Source: Adiantum capillus-veneris (taxonomy: Eukaryota > Streptophyta > Polypodiopsida > Polypodiales > Pteridaceae). Taken from it: a DNA stretch of 64,000 bases. The DNA is taken from the NCBI GenBank assembly GCA_014529385.2, contig CM043946.1, forward strand, positions 21,754,577 through 21,818,576, written 5' to 3'. Shown one piece after another: positions 45,538 through 59,350 of this stretch; within the stretch, counting starts at the first letter, position 1; every line of letters starts with the position of its first letter. Below the pieces are notes generated by a model. It ran no database searches. It was given only the letters and a program-made list of their open reading frames with translations, and was not told where the DNA came from. A program made the position numbers and the translations under genes.

Positions 45538-46774
45538 TGTTAGGTGCAGCAGAATGAATGTTTGCGCTTTGCTCAAGATGAGTGCCCCGAACTGTGCTCA
45601 AGGTTCCTTTTTTTGTTCTTATGGAAGGTACAGCCTTCTGTTCTTAATGAGAGAATGCTATGATCACAACAAAGTGAATGGACACTGTGCGTGCAAGTGT
45701 ATGAGACTGAGAGATAGAGAGAGAAGAGAGATACGACACCAGAGACGTAGAACCCTCCTCCGAAGGCCCCACTCTCGTCGGCGAGAGTGGTCTACTTATG
45801 ATTGCACAAACCGGTACAAACTGAATGCATGTGATTGATGCAAGTCTAGGCTATGTCGGCGATAACGACGGTGATGGCGAGACCGACCTAAGGGCTGAAA
45901 TCTGCAACCTTTTATCTGCTGTCCAAAAACGCTATGGGCTGAAATCTGTTGCAAGTCCAAAAACGCTGATTTTGGGGCTGTTTCCTGATGATCCTTGTCG
46001 CTGAAAATCTGCAGGTTTTAGGGCTGAAAACTGAGGCTTCTTGGGGCTGAATCTGCTACTCTTTAGGGGCTGAATCTGCTATGACCAAAAACGCTAGGCA
46101 TGGGGGTTTTGTGGCGATGGCAATGGCTGAAAACGCTGATGTGTTGCAGCTTTGCTGCGGTGACTACTTGTTGCAAAAACGCTAGCTGAGAGAAAATGCT
46201 AGGTGCTAGGTCTCCAAAAACGCTAGGTGCTGGAGCTTCTGGCGGTGAAATTATGGGATCAAAACGCTAGGCTCGTGGTCTTGCTGTCGCCGGAATCTGC
46301 AAAGCAAATCGTTGGCTGATCTTGATGGGAAAAACACTAGGTCCTGCAATCTGCAAAACATTAGGCCTTCTGATGGGTTCTGCTGAGAAGTTGCCTGTTG
46401 AGCGTGGAGCTCCTACTGCCTCTTCTGCCATTTAGTGCTAGTCTAGGTTTGCTTATATACAAACTTACTCAATTTGCCCTACCTACTTTCCAACAAAAGT
46501 CACTTAAAAATAATAAGTGAAAAATGTCAATAATAGGGAAAATAGGTTAAATGCATTGGAAAATTCCCCTGAAGGGTTCTGATGGGAATGCTTATGATCA
46601 TGCTGTGTGCAACCAGAGGATATGCATCTACCCTAAGTGATTGGGCATGCACGGTCTACGAATAGACTCACAAAAGTGCCAGATCACTTCTAATCTAGAC
46701 TGACTGGACTGATTGAACCTTGATCATGCTGTAGCTTGTCCACGGACACATCGGGTTGGATGTGTTAGGTGACA
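45538..46774 (-). repeat. Solo LTR B2 with 5-bp target duplication
   Basis: It runs from TGTTAGGTGCAGCAGAATG to GTGTTAGGTGACA, 1237 bp. GAAAG flanks both ends (45533-45537 and 46775-46779). It has no internal domain, so it formed by recombination between two LTRs. It contains seven exact AAAACGCT words. Confidence 0.9.
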
Positions 46775-46779
46775 GAAAG

Positions 46780-47002
46780 CTTCTCTCAAAGTAACCGAAG
46801 CCTTTCCAAAAAGCAATCCTAGCGCAGAAAAATCCAAACATCAGCAGATTTGATATGGAATGCCACGGCATCATCTGTCTGTACCAGTCTGCAATTTCCA
46901 CCTGCTGCGCTGTAAGTTGCAGTGCAGATTATGGGAGTCCATACTGTGGTTAGGGTGGTAGTCTTCTTCTCTGTCCTACTCTGCTCTAGTCAGCACGGTT
47001 AT
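46780..47002 (-). repeat. LTR G, second part
   Basis: AAAAAGCAATCCTAGCGCAG to about CAATTTCCACCTGCTGCG matches the reverse complement of about 49915-50010. The remainder to 47002 is unassigned and may be the LTR end. Confidence 0.6.
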
Positions 47003-47667
47003 TGTCACAAACTGTTGACGTGTCAAAGCCCTGAAGAATGGAACCAACTTGTAGATCCTGGCCGAGGGGCCTAAACCCTAAGAAGAACAAGTAACAGAAG
47101 AAGAAGTCCTACCAACTTATGGGGACCCCGTCCGATGGGGCCCAATGAAGGAATTAAAATAAAGCAGAACCCACCCACACACACATAGTTGATGATGTGG
47201 CAGTAGTACGGACGCTCTGGAAATCACGCTGACAGTGTTGACGCGGCAGGCCGTACAGATTTCTCCGTTTTGCCCTGACATGCTAACGTGGCAGGCTATA
47301 CGGATTCCATAAATTACTCTGGCAGCTTTTGGGCATTGCTTTTGGACCAGAAGCTTTTGAGTTTGAAGGCTTTTTATGTAAAACTGCTTTTGGGGCCTAG
47401 GGCCTTTAAATATGAGGCCATGGGCTCATTCTCTGGCATGCTTCCTGGAGAAGGTGCAGAGTCTAGAGTACCGGCTCTTACTGAGTTGATGCAATATAAA
47501 GAAATACCGAAAGGGGCGTCGAGGTTTGGGGTCAATACTCTCTGGGATGGAATTCCGCCACTCCGTGTCGCGTGTCGTCTCTCTCTTTCAATTCAATTGT
47601 TATTGAAGTGCTAAAAGTCTGTTCAGTCTGTTCTTTTCTATTGGCCCGTGGTCCCCGTCTTGTGACA
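47003..47667 (+). repeat. LTR related to family A, plus orientation
   Basis: It runs from TGTCACAAACTGTTGACGTG to CGTCTTGTGACA. In reverse complement it carries the family A block (AAATACCGAAAGGGGCG and CGGCCGAGGGGCC-like words). A primer site follows at 47669-47680 (TGGTATTAGAGC, one change from consensus), making it a 5' LTR. Confidence 0.8.
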
Positions 47668-47934
47668 GTGGTATTAGAGCATCAGGCGTGTGCTTTTCTG
47701 AAAGCATACCGGTCCTACCAAAGAGCAGACAGAGCAAGATCGCACTTCCAAAGTTCGTTGGAAATTTTAGTTTCGTGCTCCGACCCCGGACTTATTAGCC
47801 ACTTCCACCCTTACTTCATCGTGTACCGTCTTCATCGCTCATGTCTTACATGGCATAAGCCATAAAGATCACTTGCAAGAGAAGGATCCAAGATTTGTTT
47901 CGAGCTACTGTTTTTCTCAGATGTAGTGTCATGC

Positions 47935-48140
47935 AATGGTGGAAGTCTATATAGCTACCAAGCCGCTCACTCCAAGGACTTGGCAAGCTTTATAGAATTT
48001 TTTTGCCCGAAGTTATATGGTTTCTGACATCTTCCTTCGGAGTGCAACTTGTGGCAGAGTGGGGTGTCCTGAAATGCTTGCCAGGGAAACCCTAGCAGAT
48101 TATAACTCGAAATTTTTCGACATCTCTCAGTAGGTGTCTC
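47935..48140 (+). pseudogene. Gag relic behind the 47-kb LTR
   Basis: Readable pieces are TPRTWQAL, FFARSYMVSD and a LADYNSKF segment, which follow the gypsy gag helix pattern. Stops separate them. It lies 250 bases after the primer site in the right orientation. Confidence 0.45.
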
Positions 48141-48579
48141 TTCACGAGCATATGACCTTGGAGGTCCAATGCGATTGCTATCTTGGGACTACCATCGTTG
48201 CCGAAGAACACTGTCTGTCCAAGAGTTGATGAACCATGCTGTGCTCGGCTACGACCTTATGGAGTGAACCTAACCCTAATTTTTTGGTGCAGGTTTCAGG
48301 ATGGAAAGTCAATCGACTTTTCGAGCTCGACTGATGTTGAGGTTGCTTTTTAAGTTTGAAATCTGTTTGAGAACTTGTTTGGTGATCTTGTTGGAATTTG
48401 TCTGAAATGGATGGTATCTGTTTTGAACCTGTTTTGGTGCCGATTTGAATTGTTTGACTCTGGTTTTAATACTAGTTTCAATGATTCGTGATTTTACTCC
48501 CGGGTGGAGTAGTGAGAAATGATGTTTGAGAATGCTTGTTCATACTCATGGCTGTGGTTATTTGCGGGGGGAGTATTGA

Positions 48580-49080
48580 ATGATTGAAAAGTGTTGTTTT
48601 TACTCATGGCCCGGACCCTTGTGGTTATTTATGGGGGGTGGTATTCGGTTTGGTGGCGTTGTTGGCGCGGACTTTCTTTTGGTTGACACCGGAGGATTCG
48701 AGGCAGGAGATACAAGCAAGACGGCGCAAACAAATTGGTCTTGCCTTTCCTCTTCTCAGAGATTCTTCACAGCACAGATTGCTCAGTCTGACTTCCCTTC
48801 TTTATACAGGATGATCACGATGCAGACAGCTCGGTTTGACCACACCTCTTCTTAGAGGCCCTTCACAGTGCAGTTTGTTGAGTCTGGCTTTCCCCTCATC
48901 TTGGATTACCCTACCTACTGACAGGACACCATTCGGTGGTGGTCCATGTGGTCTATTGGTGATTGCTATAGCTTACGGTAGCTTCTACAATGCAGATCGC
49001 TTAGTCTGGCTTTCCTTGTTTCGGAGAATGCGTAGATTGCTACATCTGGCCTTCATGAAATTTTTCATTAGCCACTTGGC
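48580..49080. repeat. Degenerate three-unit repeat
   Basis: Three related units of about 100 bp, each with a GCAGATTGCT..AGTCTGGCTTTCC-like word (near 48772, 48866 and 48987). No gene is recognised between 48140 and 49139. Confidence 0.45.
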
Positions 49081-49138
49081 CACACTGGGTTGCAGGTTCA
49101 TGCATTGATTTTAGATCGACCATAGGAGAGTATAGCAA

Positions 49139-49340
49139 TGAACTTCATCCATGATCTTCCCAAGCATCAGATGGTATGTGGACTATTGTGGATAGATTCA
49201 ACACTCAAGCTCATTTTGTACCAGTGAAAAAGACAATCAAGGCCGATCATTTGGCAAAGTTGTTTGTCTCACACATCTTTCGAATCCATGGTGTGCCTAC
49301 GTCTATTGTGTCAGGCATACCAAAGGCCATCCTCAAATAC
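49139..49340 (+). pseudogene. Gypsy integrase core fragment
   Basis: MNFIHDLPK, then MWTIVDRFNTQAHFVPVKKTI and HIFRIHGVPTSIVSG. These are the integrase core strands around the first and second Asp positions; the second Asp of SD is replaced by Gly. A one-base shift separates the first two pieces. Confidence 0.72.
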
Positions 49341-49344
49341 CCAG

Positions 49345-49890
49345 CATCCAAAATGATACTAACATTCAGTGTGTCTCATAAGCAGTGTACTGTCGTCATG
49401 GTCGAGGCTCTGTAATGACCGACCTACCATATATGTATGCGCATATTTCCCCTCCCTCTATACCTTTGGCATGTCAGTCTTCTCGTGTTCCAACCATGCA
49501 AATGTGAGGCCTTGATCAAGGTACATTTTCTTTCCTTGAGAGCCGCACCAAAAAGATGCTTTGAACATCCTCCTACTAGGCTCTTAGAAAGACATGTTTA
49601 TGTCTCTTAACTGCCAACATGGCCAGTGAACCCAAACAAGGTACAACGGATGGTGATATCTCATCTCAAAAGTGCCGCATAATAAATTAGCATCCTATCA
49701 AAATCCCTAGCTAGAATGGAAAAAAAGAAGCTCTTGAAAGGCTACCCTACAAAGCTGGTACAATTGGCATGTCATAAGAGTTGTCTGTCATAAAAGGACG
49801 ACGTGGCATAGTCATGGCAGATAGGAGTAGGGTAGAGCCGATGTGTCCAAGCAAAAGACTATCACCCTCTCTACAATATGGACTCTCGTA
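49345..49890. other. Unassigned sequence before the LTR G fragment
   Basis: No gene seen. Open frames are short and lack motifs. Confidence 0.35.
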
Positions 49891-50150
49891 GTCTACGTCA
49901 CAATTCGGTAGGAAACGCTGTAGAAATTGCGCGTTGGTATAGACAAATGATGATGTGGCATTCCGTACTAAATCTGCTGACATGACATGTTTCTACGTTA
50001 GGATTGCTTTTTGGGGAGGCGTCAATTAATTCAGTAAATGCATCTAGTTAGCATTATTTTTAAAAGGATGCTTTTTAGCACCAGTTCTATATAGCAAATA
50101 AATTGTAAGCTGCTTTTGGGCCTAGCGCTTATTAAATAATGGCCAACAAG
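49891..50150 (+). repeat. LTR G fragment, opposite orientation
   Basis: It matches the reverse complement of the two LTR G parts at 45.4-45.5 and 46.8-46.9 kb, without the solo LTR B that splits them. It therefore shows the pre-insertion arrangement of that site. Confidence 0.65.
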
Positions 50151-50255
50151 ATCAATTGTCATCAAATCATGTAAGTTGTCTCACACACATAACAATTGCA
50201 ACTTGATTGTTTGCAAATATAATAAACAAATACAATTAGGGATGTGAGTGCGCGT

Positions 50256-50260
<5 letters not shown>

Positions 50261-50312
<52 letters not shown>
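50261..50312. repeat. (GA)n microsatellite
   Basis: About 52 bp, preceded by a GTGCGCGTGTACG segment and followed after 11 bases by solo LTR B3. Confidence 0.95.
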
Positions 50313-50316
<4 letters not shown>

Positions 50317-50323
50317 TACAAAC

Positions 50324-51443
50324 TGTAAGGTGCAGCGGAATGAATGATGAACTTTGCTCAAGATGAGTGCTCCGAACTGTGCTCAAGGTTCCTTTTTCTT
50401 ATGGAAGGGAGAGCCTTCCTTTCTTAATGAGAGAGTGCAATGAACATAACAAAAGTGAATGGACACTATGCATGAAAGTGTATGAGACTGAGAGATAGAG
50501 AGAGAAGAGAATACGACACCAGAGACGTTGTAAAACCCTCCTCCGAAGGCCCCACTCTCGTTGGTGAGAGTAGTCTACTATTGATTGCACAAACTAGTAC
50601 AAAGTGGATGTATGAGAACTGATGCAAGTCTAGGGCTATGTCGATGTCGATGACGTGGATGACGAGACCGACTCGGTGGCTGAAAACTGATGGGCTTGCT
50701 CTGCTGTCCAAAAACGCTAGAAGGCTGAAATCTGCTGTCCCAAAAACGCTGGAAAAGCTGGTTTTAGGCTCCTTCAAAACGCTGGGTTTAGGCTGAAAAC
50801 GGCTGTCCAAAACGCTGGTTTAGGGCTGAATATGCAGGCTGAAAAACGCTAGCATGCTGAATCTGTGGCGATGATGGTTGGATGCTGAAAACGCTATTGT
50901 GCTGGCGATGAGGCTGACGCGGAAAACGCTAGGGTGCTGGAGCTTATGGCCATGAGGCTTTGCTGAAAAACGCCAAGGAGATGGTGGTCTTGCTTGGAGG
51001 AAATCGCCACCAAGGGGGAAAGGTCTTGCTTGAGAGAGAGAGGGGGAACGTGCTGCCTGTGGCCTGTGTTCTCCTTGCTCTTCTGCCAAATAGTGCTAGC
51101 CTAGGGTTTGCTTATATATTATCTTACCCAATTTGCCCTACTCAGTTCCCAACAAAAGTCACTCAAAATAATAAGTGAAAAATGTCAAAAATAGGAAAAA
51201 TAGGTTTAATGCACTGGAAAATGCTCTTGATGGATTCTGTTGGATTCCGATGGTAATGCTGATGATCATGCGGTGTGCAACCAGAGGATATGCATCTACT
51301 CTAAGTGCTTGGGCATGCACGGTGTGCGAACAGACTCGCAAAAGCGCCAGAACACTTCCTAAGCTAGACTGACTGGATTGACTGAACCCTTGTCATGCTG
51401 TAGCTTGTCCACGGACACATAGGGTTGGATGTGTCATGTGACA
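50324..51443 (-). repeat. Solo LTR B3 with 5-bp target duplication
   Basis: It runs from TGTAAGGTGCAGCGGAATG to GTGTCATGTGACA, 1120 bp. CAAAC flanks both ends (50319-50323 and 51444-51448). It contains seven exact AAAACGCT words in its middle third. Confidence 0.9.
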
Positions 51444-51448
51444 CAAAC

Positions 51449-51811
51449 ACCAGAGATGGGGAAAGGGGGCTATCAACCCCCCATGACTACCAGAGCATGA
51501 AGACTCGTGGCACCCAACTCAAGTGGGCGGGCGGCCCCAAAATCGGGCGGCCGGACAGGGTACAACCTATGCTATGGGTGGCCAGCCCGGAGACACTAGC
51601 CGTGCAAGGAAGTGACCTAGACCTGTGTGAAGCAACAGAGTGGTATAAATCTAATGAATTATGAGGGACACATGTCTGAGGGCCATGCGGAACTTCATCT
51701 CTTCAGTGTCATCTTCTAGTGTTTGAGTGTGAAGTAATTCTGTCTATTTCCGTTTGTATACAATATGTTTGGGTGATTTTCCTATCGGCACATGGTGCCC
51801 GCCGGTTATAG
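51449..51811 (+). repeat. LTR F with primer site
   Basis: The sequence resembles 57862-58150, for example GGCCGGACA..GGTGCAACCTATGC-like and GCCAGCCCGGAGACA, then AGCAACAGAGTGGTATAAATC. A primer site TGGTATCGGAGC follows at 51812-51823. Solo LTR B3 has split its left part. Confidence 0.65.
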
Positions 51812-51823
51812 TGGTATCGGAGC

Positions 51824-54292
<2,469 letters not shown>

Positions 54293-54373
<81 letters not shown>
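54293..54373. repeat. (GA)n tract between the two LINE copies
   Basis: About 81 bp. It abuts the truncated 5' end of copy 1 on its left and the 3' UTR end of copy 2 on its right. Confidence 0.95.
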
Positions 54374-54376
<3 letters not shown>

Positions 54377-54567
54377 GAAATGTTATATTAACGTCTTCAA
54401 AAGGCCAACGTGACCCATGAGACCAGAAAGTTACAATGCGGTGTATCTGATACAAAGTCAGATTAACAAAATAAATTAAACTAGGATAACAAAATATAAA
54501 TACTGCGGGATCCTAAACTAAGCAATACAATGTGAAGACAATATGGGAGGGGAGTAGAGATCCATCT

Positions 54568-57146
54568 TCATCTGCACTCTGGACGACGAAAGAGTATGGC
54601 TTGAATCTTTTGCCATAGCCTCCGTCGAAATTGTGTAGCTCCTCTCCTCCCTCGGGGTCGTCTAGATCTCCCTAGCTCCAATGCTCGGTCTATGAGAATG
54701 CCAGTAGTGCGGGTAGACCTCTCCACCGTGGCTGGTTGCTCCTTTGTCTGTTCTTCTGGGTGTACAGTATCTAGTGTAAAGAAATCTGTGATCTGTCTCT
54801 GGGGATGTCTCTCTTCACCTCTCCTCAGTAAGGTTTCTCTATGCTTGTGTAACTCAAGTAGATAAAGCCAAAGACATCTTTGATCCTCATAACTCATGAC
54901 CCTAGATAGAGGCCCAAAACCTTCTCTAAATAGACAGTGAAAACGGCCTCGTATCTCATAGTACACTGTGCAATGACATATGTAATGTACTTTTGTCTCT
55001 GGCTCTAGATGGCATAAGCGGCATATTCTGTTATTTGCTGGTGTCCCTCTGAATCTGCCAGTCTCAATCTCGAGCTGATGTGAGGACGTGCGTATCTGGC
55101 CAATGGCACAACGCAAACCATGCGAAAGATGCGTGTCCATATAGCTAGGTCGATTACAAACCCATCCCCCGTGAGGTGGAGAAGATGCTCTCTATAGAAA
55201 GCCATCTTTGTGCCCAACTCTTGTAACGACTCTATCCATGTCCTCCTCGTGTCCAACTGGATCAAATCCTGACGGATGAGTCTATTAATCTCTACCCGTG
55301 TCAGAGACCTCAAGGGTGCCTGAAGAGAGTATTGAAAAGGAGGCAACCTGTCCATGGTGAAACCATGTGTCTGAAACCATGATGTCATCTGAGCATACCA
55401 GCATGATGTATCCCTGTTAAGAGCTAATTGTCTGGAAGACTCTAGAGCCACCCTGGCATATCTGTCTCTGGTAGTATCCCACAGACTATGTACAAAGGAG
55501 ACTGATCTTGTGAGCGCCTCAATCTCCATAGGGGGGGCAGCTAATTCCGCTCGAATGATATCATGCGGTACAGAAACCTTGGCTCTAATCAGCCGAGAGA
55601 TCATAGATACTAGGGGCTTCTCTATACGCCTCCACCCATCCTGGCCTATAGAAGGTCCCCAAACTTGCACCCCATATAACATAGTAGAGGCAACCAAAGT
55701 ATCAAAGAGCCATAACTTTGTCCTAGGTTCCTGGAACTGAACCTGTGAACACATCCTCTCCATTCCTCCCAGAGCCGCACCAGCTCTAGTTAGTCTAGTC
55801 TCTGCTGCTCTTCTCAAGGAAAATCTCGGCCTAGTAAAGACTACCCCCAGGTAAGTGTATGCATCTGTATACTCCACAATCTCTTGACCATACTTGAAAG
55901 TGGGTACTGATCTCCTGACCCATTGCGGTGTGGTGTTAAACACCATAACCTTGGTTTTACCTAGGTTAACACACAATCCACTATCCTCTGCAAAATTGCG
56001 TAGTGCATCCAACTGTCGTTGCATACCTTCTGGTGAGTCAGATATCAGCACAATATCATCAGCATATAGCAACAATGGGATCCACGTCCTTGCTAGCTGT
56101 GCACCTCTGTCACCCTCTCTATCGATGTAATCAGACACCTCATCAACATACATACCAAATAGAGTAGGAGACAATGGGCAGCCCTGTTTCACTCCAATGG
56201 TAGAGTGAACTAAATCAGATACCCCTTCCGGGGTGCGTACCCGTCCCATCACTGATCTGTACAAGGCCATAATCTCCCAAATCACCTCTATGGGCACCCC
56301 CATCTCTTGTAGTCTGCGCATCAATCGAGCTCTTGGTACCATGTCAAATGCTTTACGAAAGTCCACAAAGCTACAATATATTCGTCTCCCATGTGCTCTG
56401 CCCTCCTCAATGATGGCCCTGAGTGTCAGAATATGATCAAGAGTGGAGAAACCCCTCATGAAGCCGGCTTGACCCTTTGCTCGTACCCCCTCGCCCTCTG
56501 CCCAATTACTCAAGTGTTGCTCCAGGATGGATGCATACAACCGCGCCAATGTGTGTCCAACCATGATAGTGCGGTAGTTCCCGGGCTCTGTAGGGTCACC
56601 AGCCTTGAAGATGGGCACAATATTAGACAATCTCCAAGTCTCAGGTAATCCCTCACACATGGCACGATTGAACAACACTGCGAGAACCTCCATCAGCATA
56701 TCCCTGGCATGTATAAAGTGCTCCGATACTAGACCGTCATGATCATATGCCTTCCCGGTCTTCATTCTGTCAATGGCCCTTTGTACCATCTCAGGTGTAA
56801 AGAAAGTGCTCGTAGCTGGGCAAGGCTTGGTAGGGTCTGGAAGGGGTTCCTGTCCAGGAACCGTATATAATGATGCCGCATATTGGCCCCACACCTCAGG
56901 TGAAGTAATCATTGGGGGAGGGGAGTGCTCATGGAAGAGACGCCATGCCTCTCCTGAGTCCCTACTCAAGAACATCTGATACAAGTCTCGCTCCATTTGG
57001 GCTAGGTAAGCTCGCTTCTTCCGTCGCACGAGGCGTCGGAAAGCAATCCGAGACTGTCTGTAAGTGATGACTCCTAATAGAAGATCCCTTTGAAGCTGGT
57101 CTCTCATCTCTTTGCATTCTTCATCATACCAACTATTCTGGGGCAT
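54568..57146 (-). pseudogene. LINE copy 2 reverse transcriptase and C-terminal cysteine motif
   Basis: This is the longest retroelement frame here (713 residues, 57146 to 55005), continued after a one-base deletion near 55150 by 55140-54568. In order it shows a basic linker (RRLVRRKKRAYLAQME), the fingers (NIVPIFKAGDPTEPGNYR), GQAGFMRGFSTLDHI, motif A CSFVDFRKAFDMVP, motif B VKQGCPLSPTLFG, motif C LLYADDIVLISDS, and motif D around KTKVMVF. A thumb/connection region of about 300 residues follows, and finally CRLCHLEPE with H and C partners. All catalytic Asps are present, and only single-base lesions separate this copy from an open ORF2. Met at 57146 is not a true start; the reading continues from the endonuclease. 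Confidence 0.9.
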
Positions 57147-57150
57147 GCTC

Positions 57151-57800
57151 CTAGAATGTCGTCTCTTGCCCGGCTGAGTGTGGGTATGCCACTGATGCAG
57201 CCCCGTGCAATGTCTCAGTCAGTAGCGTGGTGCACTCCTCCACTGAGAGGCTTGTACCATTTGTGCCAGCTGTGCCTTCCAATAGACGGTGCGAGATCTC
57301 CTCTGAATAAACGAAATCAGTCTCTGGAGTAAATGTATAGCGGGTGTGTGACTTGCCTCCTGATGTCTTGGTTGTACTATACTGAAATTTAACGGATAGT
57401 GTCAAGAGAGCATGGTCTAGTGCTATGCCCACTGGCCTGGCTCCCATTGTGAAATCTTGAATGCAGGGGATAAAGCTCGGTTGTGTCATAACATGATCCA
57501 CTGTACTGGCCCCATGTCTATGTGGAAAGCATGTGAAACCGGCTACTCCAGGAAGTCGCCGAAAGCCATTAAGTATGGCTAATCCATGTGTAGTCGTCAT
57601 TTCCATGAGGTATCTCCCATACTCCGTTTTTTCTCTGTCATCTGAGCATCTGTCAAGCCCCAATTCACCCACATTCAGCTCTCTAAGCATCTCATCTGAA
57701 GTGTCGTAGAAGATTGTCTGCGAGTTCCCCGTTCGGGCATTGAAGTCCCCTAGGAGAATGATATCACCATCCCTAGAAAACTCCCAAATGTCATCATCTA
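57151..57800 (-). pseudogene. LINE copy 2 endonuclease (N-terminally truncated)
   Basis: It reads DDDIWEFSRDGDIILLGDFNARTGN with the GDFN motif, LNGFRRLPGVAGFTCF, STVDHVM, and ALDHALLTLS in place of the SDHxxL end motif. The first third of the domain, including the catalytic Glu, is missing through truncation. A one-base shift near 57160 moves the frame into the long reverse-transcriptase frame. Residues upstream of 57800 in the same open frame are translated microsatellite and not protein. Confidence 0.82.
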
Positions 57801-57809
57801 GGGGGGGGG

Positions 57810-57811
<2 letters not shown>

Positions 57812-57860
<49 letters not shown>
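57812..57860. repeat. (GA)n tract at the LINE copy 2 5' end
   Basis: About 49 bp, preceded by a run of G (57801-57812). Confidence 0.95.
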
Positions 57861-57861
<1 letters not shown>

Positions 57862-57863
<2 letters not shown>

Positions 57864-58150
57864 ACAACACCTGACACAACACCTGTGTGGGAAAGTGGGC
57901 GATCAGCACCCCATTGACCTATAGCAGAAAAAAGGCTACTCTATCAGAGAGAGCCAACGTGGGATACAAATGCCAGATGATACAAGATGGGTACCCCCTG
58001 GCCCCATATATATGAGTGCCAAAGGTGAACGGCCACCCCAAACTTGGGTGGCCGGACAAAAGGTGCAACCTATGCATGATGGCCAGCCCGGAGACATATT
58101 AGCCGTACAAGTATGCCGTAGACCTATGTGAAGCAGCAAAGTGGTGTAAA
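57862..58150 (+). repeat. LTR F fragment
   Basis: Shared words with 51449-51680 are GTGGCCGGACA, GCAACCTATGC, GGCCAGCCCGGAGACA and AGTGGT.TAAATCTAA. As at 50.26 kb, a (GA)n tract stands a few bases to its left. Confidence 0.65.
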
Positions 58151-58499
58151 TCTAACACCCTCTCTGAGCACATGATGCTGAACAAACTGCATGAAGCCGA
58201 AGATGTGAGGCAAAGGATGAAGATGTCTGTTGCGATGTCCACTGAAAGATATCCCATGAGTGTAGCAACAGTGTGGGGTGTCCCAACCTCTGAGAGATCT
58301 CCATGGTAAAGTGCCGTCATGAGCAGTGTAGCAAACTGTTGTACTCCGCCAATACAGGGTTAAAATACTGCATGAAGGTCCCAAACTGAGTGTAAAAAAC
58401 AACTCCTTGTCGTGAAAGGAGGGCCAATAGGCCTGCAAGTGTCCTGCCCGATAGGATCTGAGGTGTATGTAGTCAAAACGTCTGGAGAAAATGGGGAAG

Positions 58500-58792
58500 C
58501 CCACAAACCGTCATGAGAATGACCATAAGCCTATCGGTAAAGGTTGTTGGAGTCCTATCACTTTGTGCTTATCATACTTCACTTTTTGACATACTAAACA
58601 AGTACGCACAAACTCATTCACATCCTACTTGAGTTGGGCCAATAGACATATCTCTCAACACCCTTAAGTGTCGGCTCTATGCTTGTGTGCCCAACGGAAG
58701 GAGGATTGTGACACTCCGTCAACATATTACGCCTTGGACCACGCGTCACACACAACATTGTCTTTGGCATAAAAAAGCCTTGTTTGAGAGTA
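58500..58792 (-). pseudogene. Gypsy integrase zinc-binding domain fragment
   Basis: The minus strand reads LTECHNPPSVGHTS, then YVYWPN, a stop, and VRTCLVCQKVKYDKHK. These are the His-His-Cys-Cys pattern of gypsy integrase. KVIGLQQPLPI follows, the usual link to the core. The fragment ends where LTR A2 starts at 58793, so A2 probably inserted in it. From 58160 to 58500 only weak core remnants are possible. Confidence 0.7.
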
Positions 58793-59335
58793 TGTTACAG
58801 ACTTGGACATCCCAAGTCGGAAATTTGGAACGACACATGACACTTAACAAATTTTACTTGGACACCCCAGGTTGGAAATCTGGCCAACACACGAGAAACA
58901 CCCACAAATTTTATCACAACTTAAAACAGAGTCGACATAGCTCGACGTAGTTCCATGCCCACATGTATTGGCCCCAAAATTTGGTGCCCTTTTCGGTATT
59001 TATTTTTATATTAATGATTAATGATTGATCAAATTACAAAGACCGAGGGTCCTTTCTGCTTAGTTGCTCGTCACCGGTTTGAGAGATTAAGTGGCCTTGG
59101 GTTTATATTTATAGGCCCTCGGTCTTCGAACTCAAAAGCTATTACATGAAAAGTTGCAAACTCAAAAGCTCCTTGGCCCAAAAGCAACTAGCATGAATTG
59201 CGGAAATGCGTATGGCTGCCACATCAATATGCCAGCGCTTTTAACTGAAATTTGAAAATTCGTATGGCAGTCCACGTCAACATGTCAACACAATTTTCGG
59301 GTTTGTCTGTACTACCACGTCATTAGTTTGTGACA
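58793..59335 (-). repeat. Element A2 3' LTR
   Basis: It runs from TGTTACAGACTTGGACATCCC to AGTTTGTGACA, 543 bp, with the family A block AGTTCCATGCC..TTTTCGGTATTTATTTTTA. An inner repeat of ACTTGGACA(T/C)CCC occurs at 58801 and about 58857. Confidence 0.85.
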
Positions 59336-59350
59336 TACCCCCCTCTTGAA
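59336..59350 (-). other. Polypurine tract of element A2
   Basis: The minus strand reads TTCAAGAGGGGGGTA immediately before the LTR start TGTCACAAAC. This is the plus-strand primer of reverse transcription. Confidence 0.8.

Larger units (their letters stand above)
54374..57800 (-). mobile_element. Microsatellite-associated LINE, copy 2 (5' truncated in the endonuclease)
   Basis: It is 3.4 kb long and runs from inside the endonuclease through reverse transcriptase to a 3' UTR. The 5' end meets a 12-base G run (57801-57812) and then (GA)n. The 3' end meets (GA)n at 54373. ORF1 is not present. The clade is not certain from motifs alone; the C-terminal cysteine motif and single long ORF2 suggest an L1/Tx1-like element. 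Confidence 0.88.
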
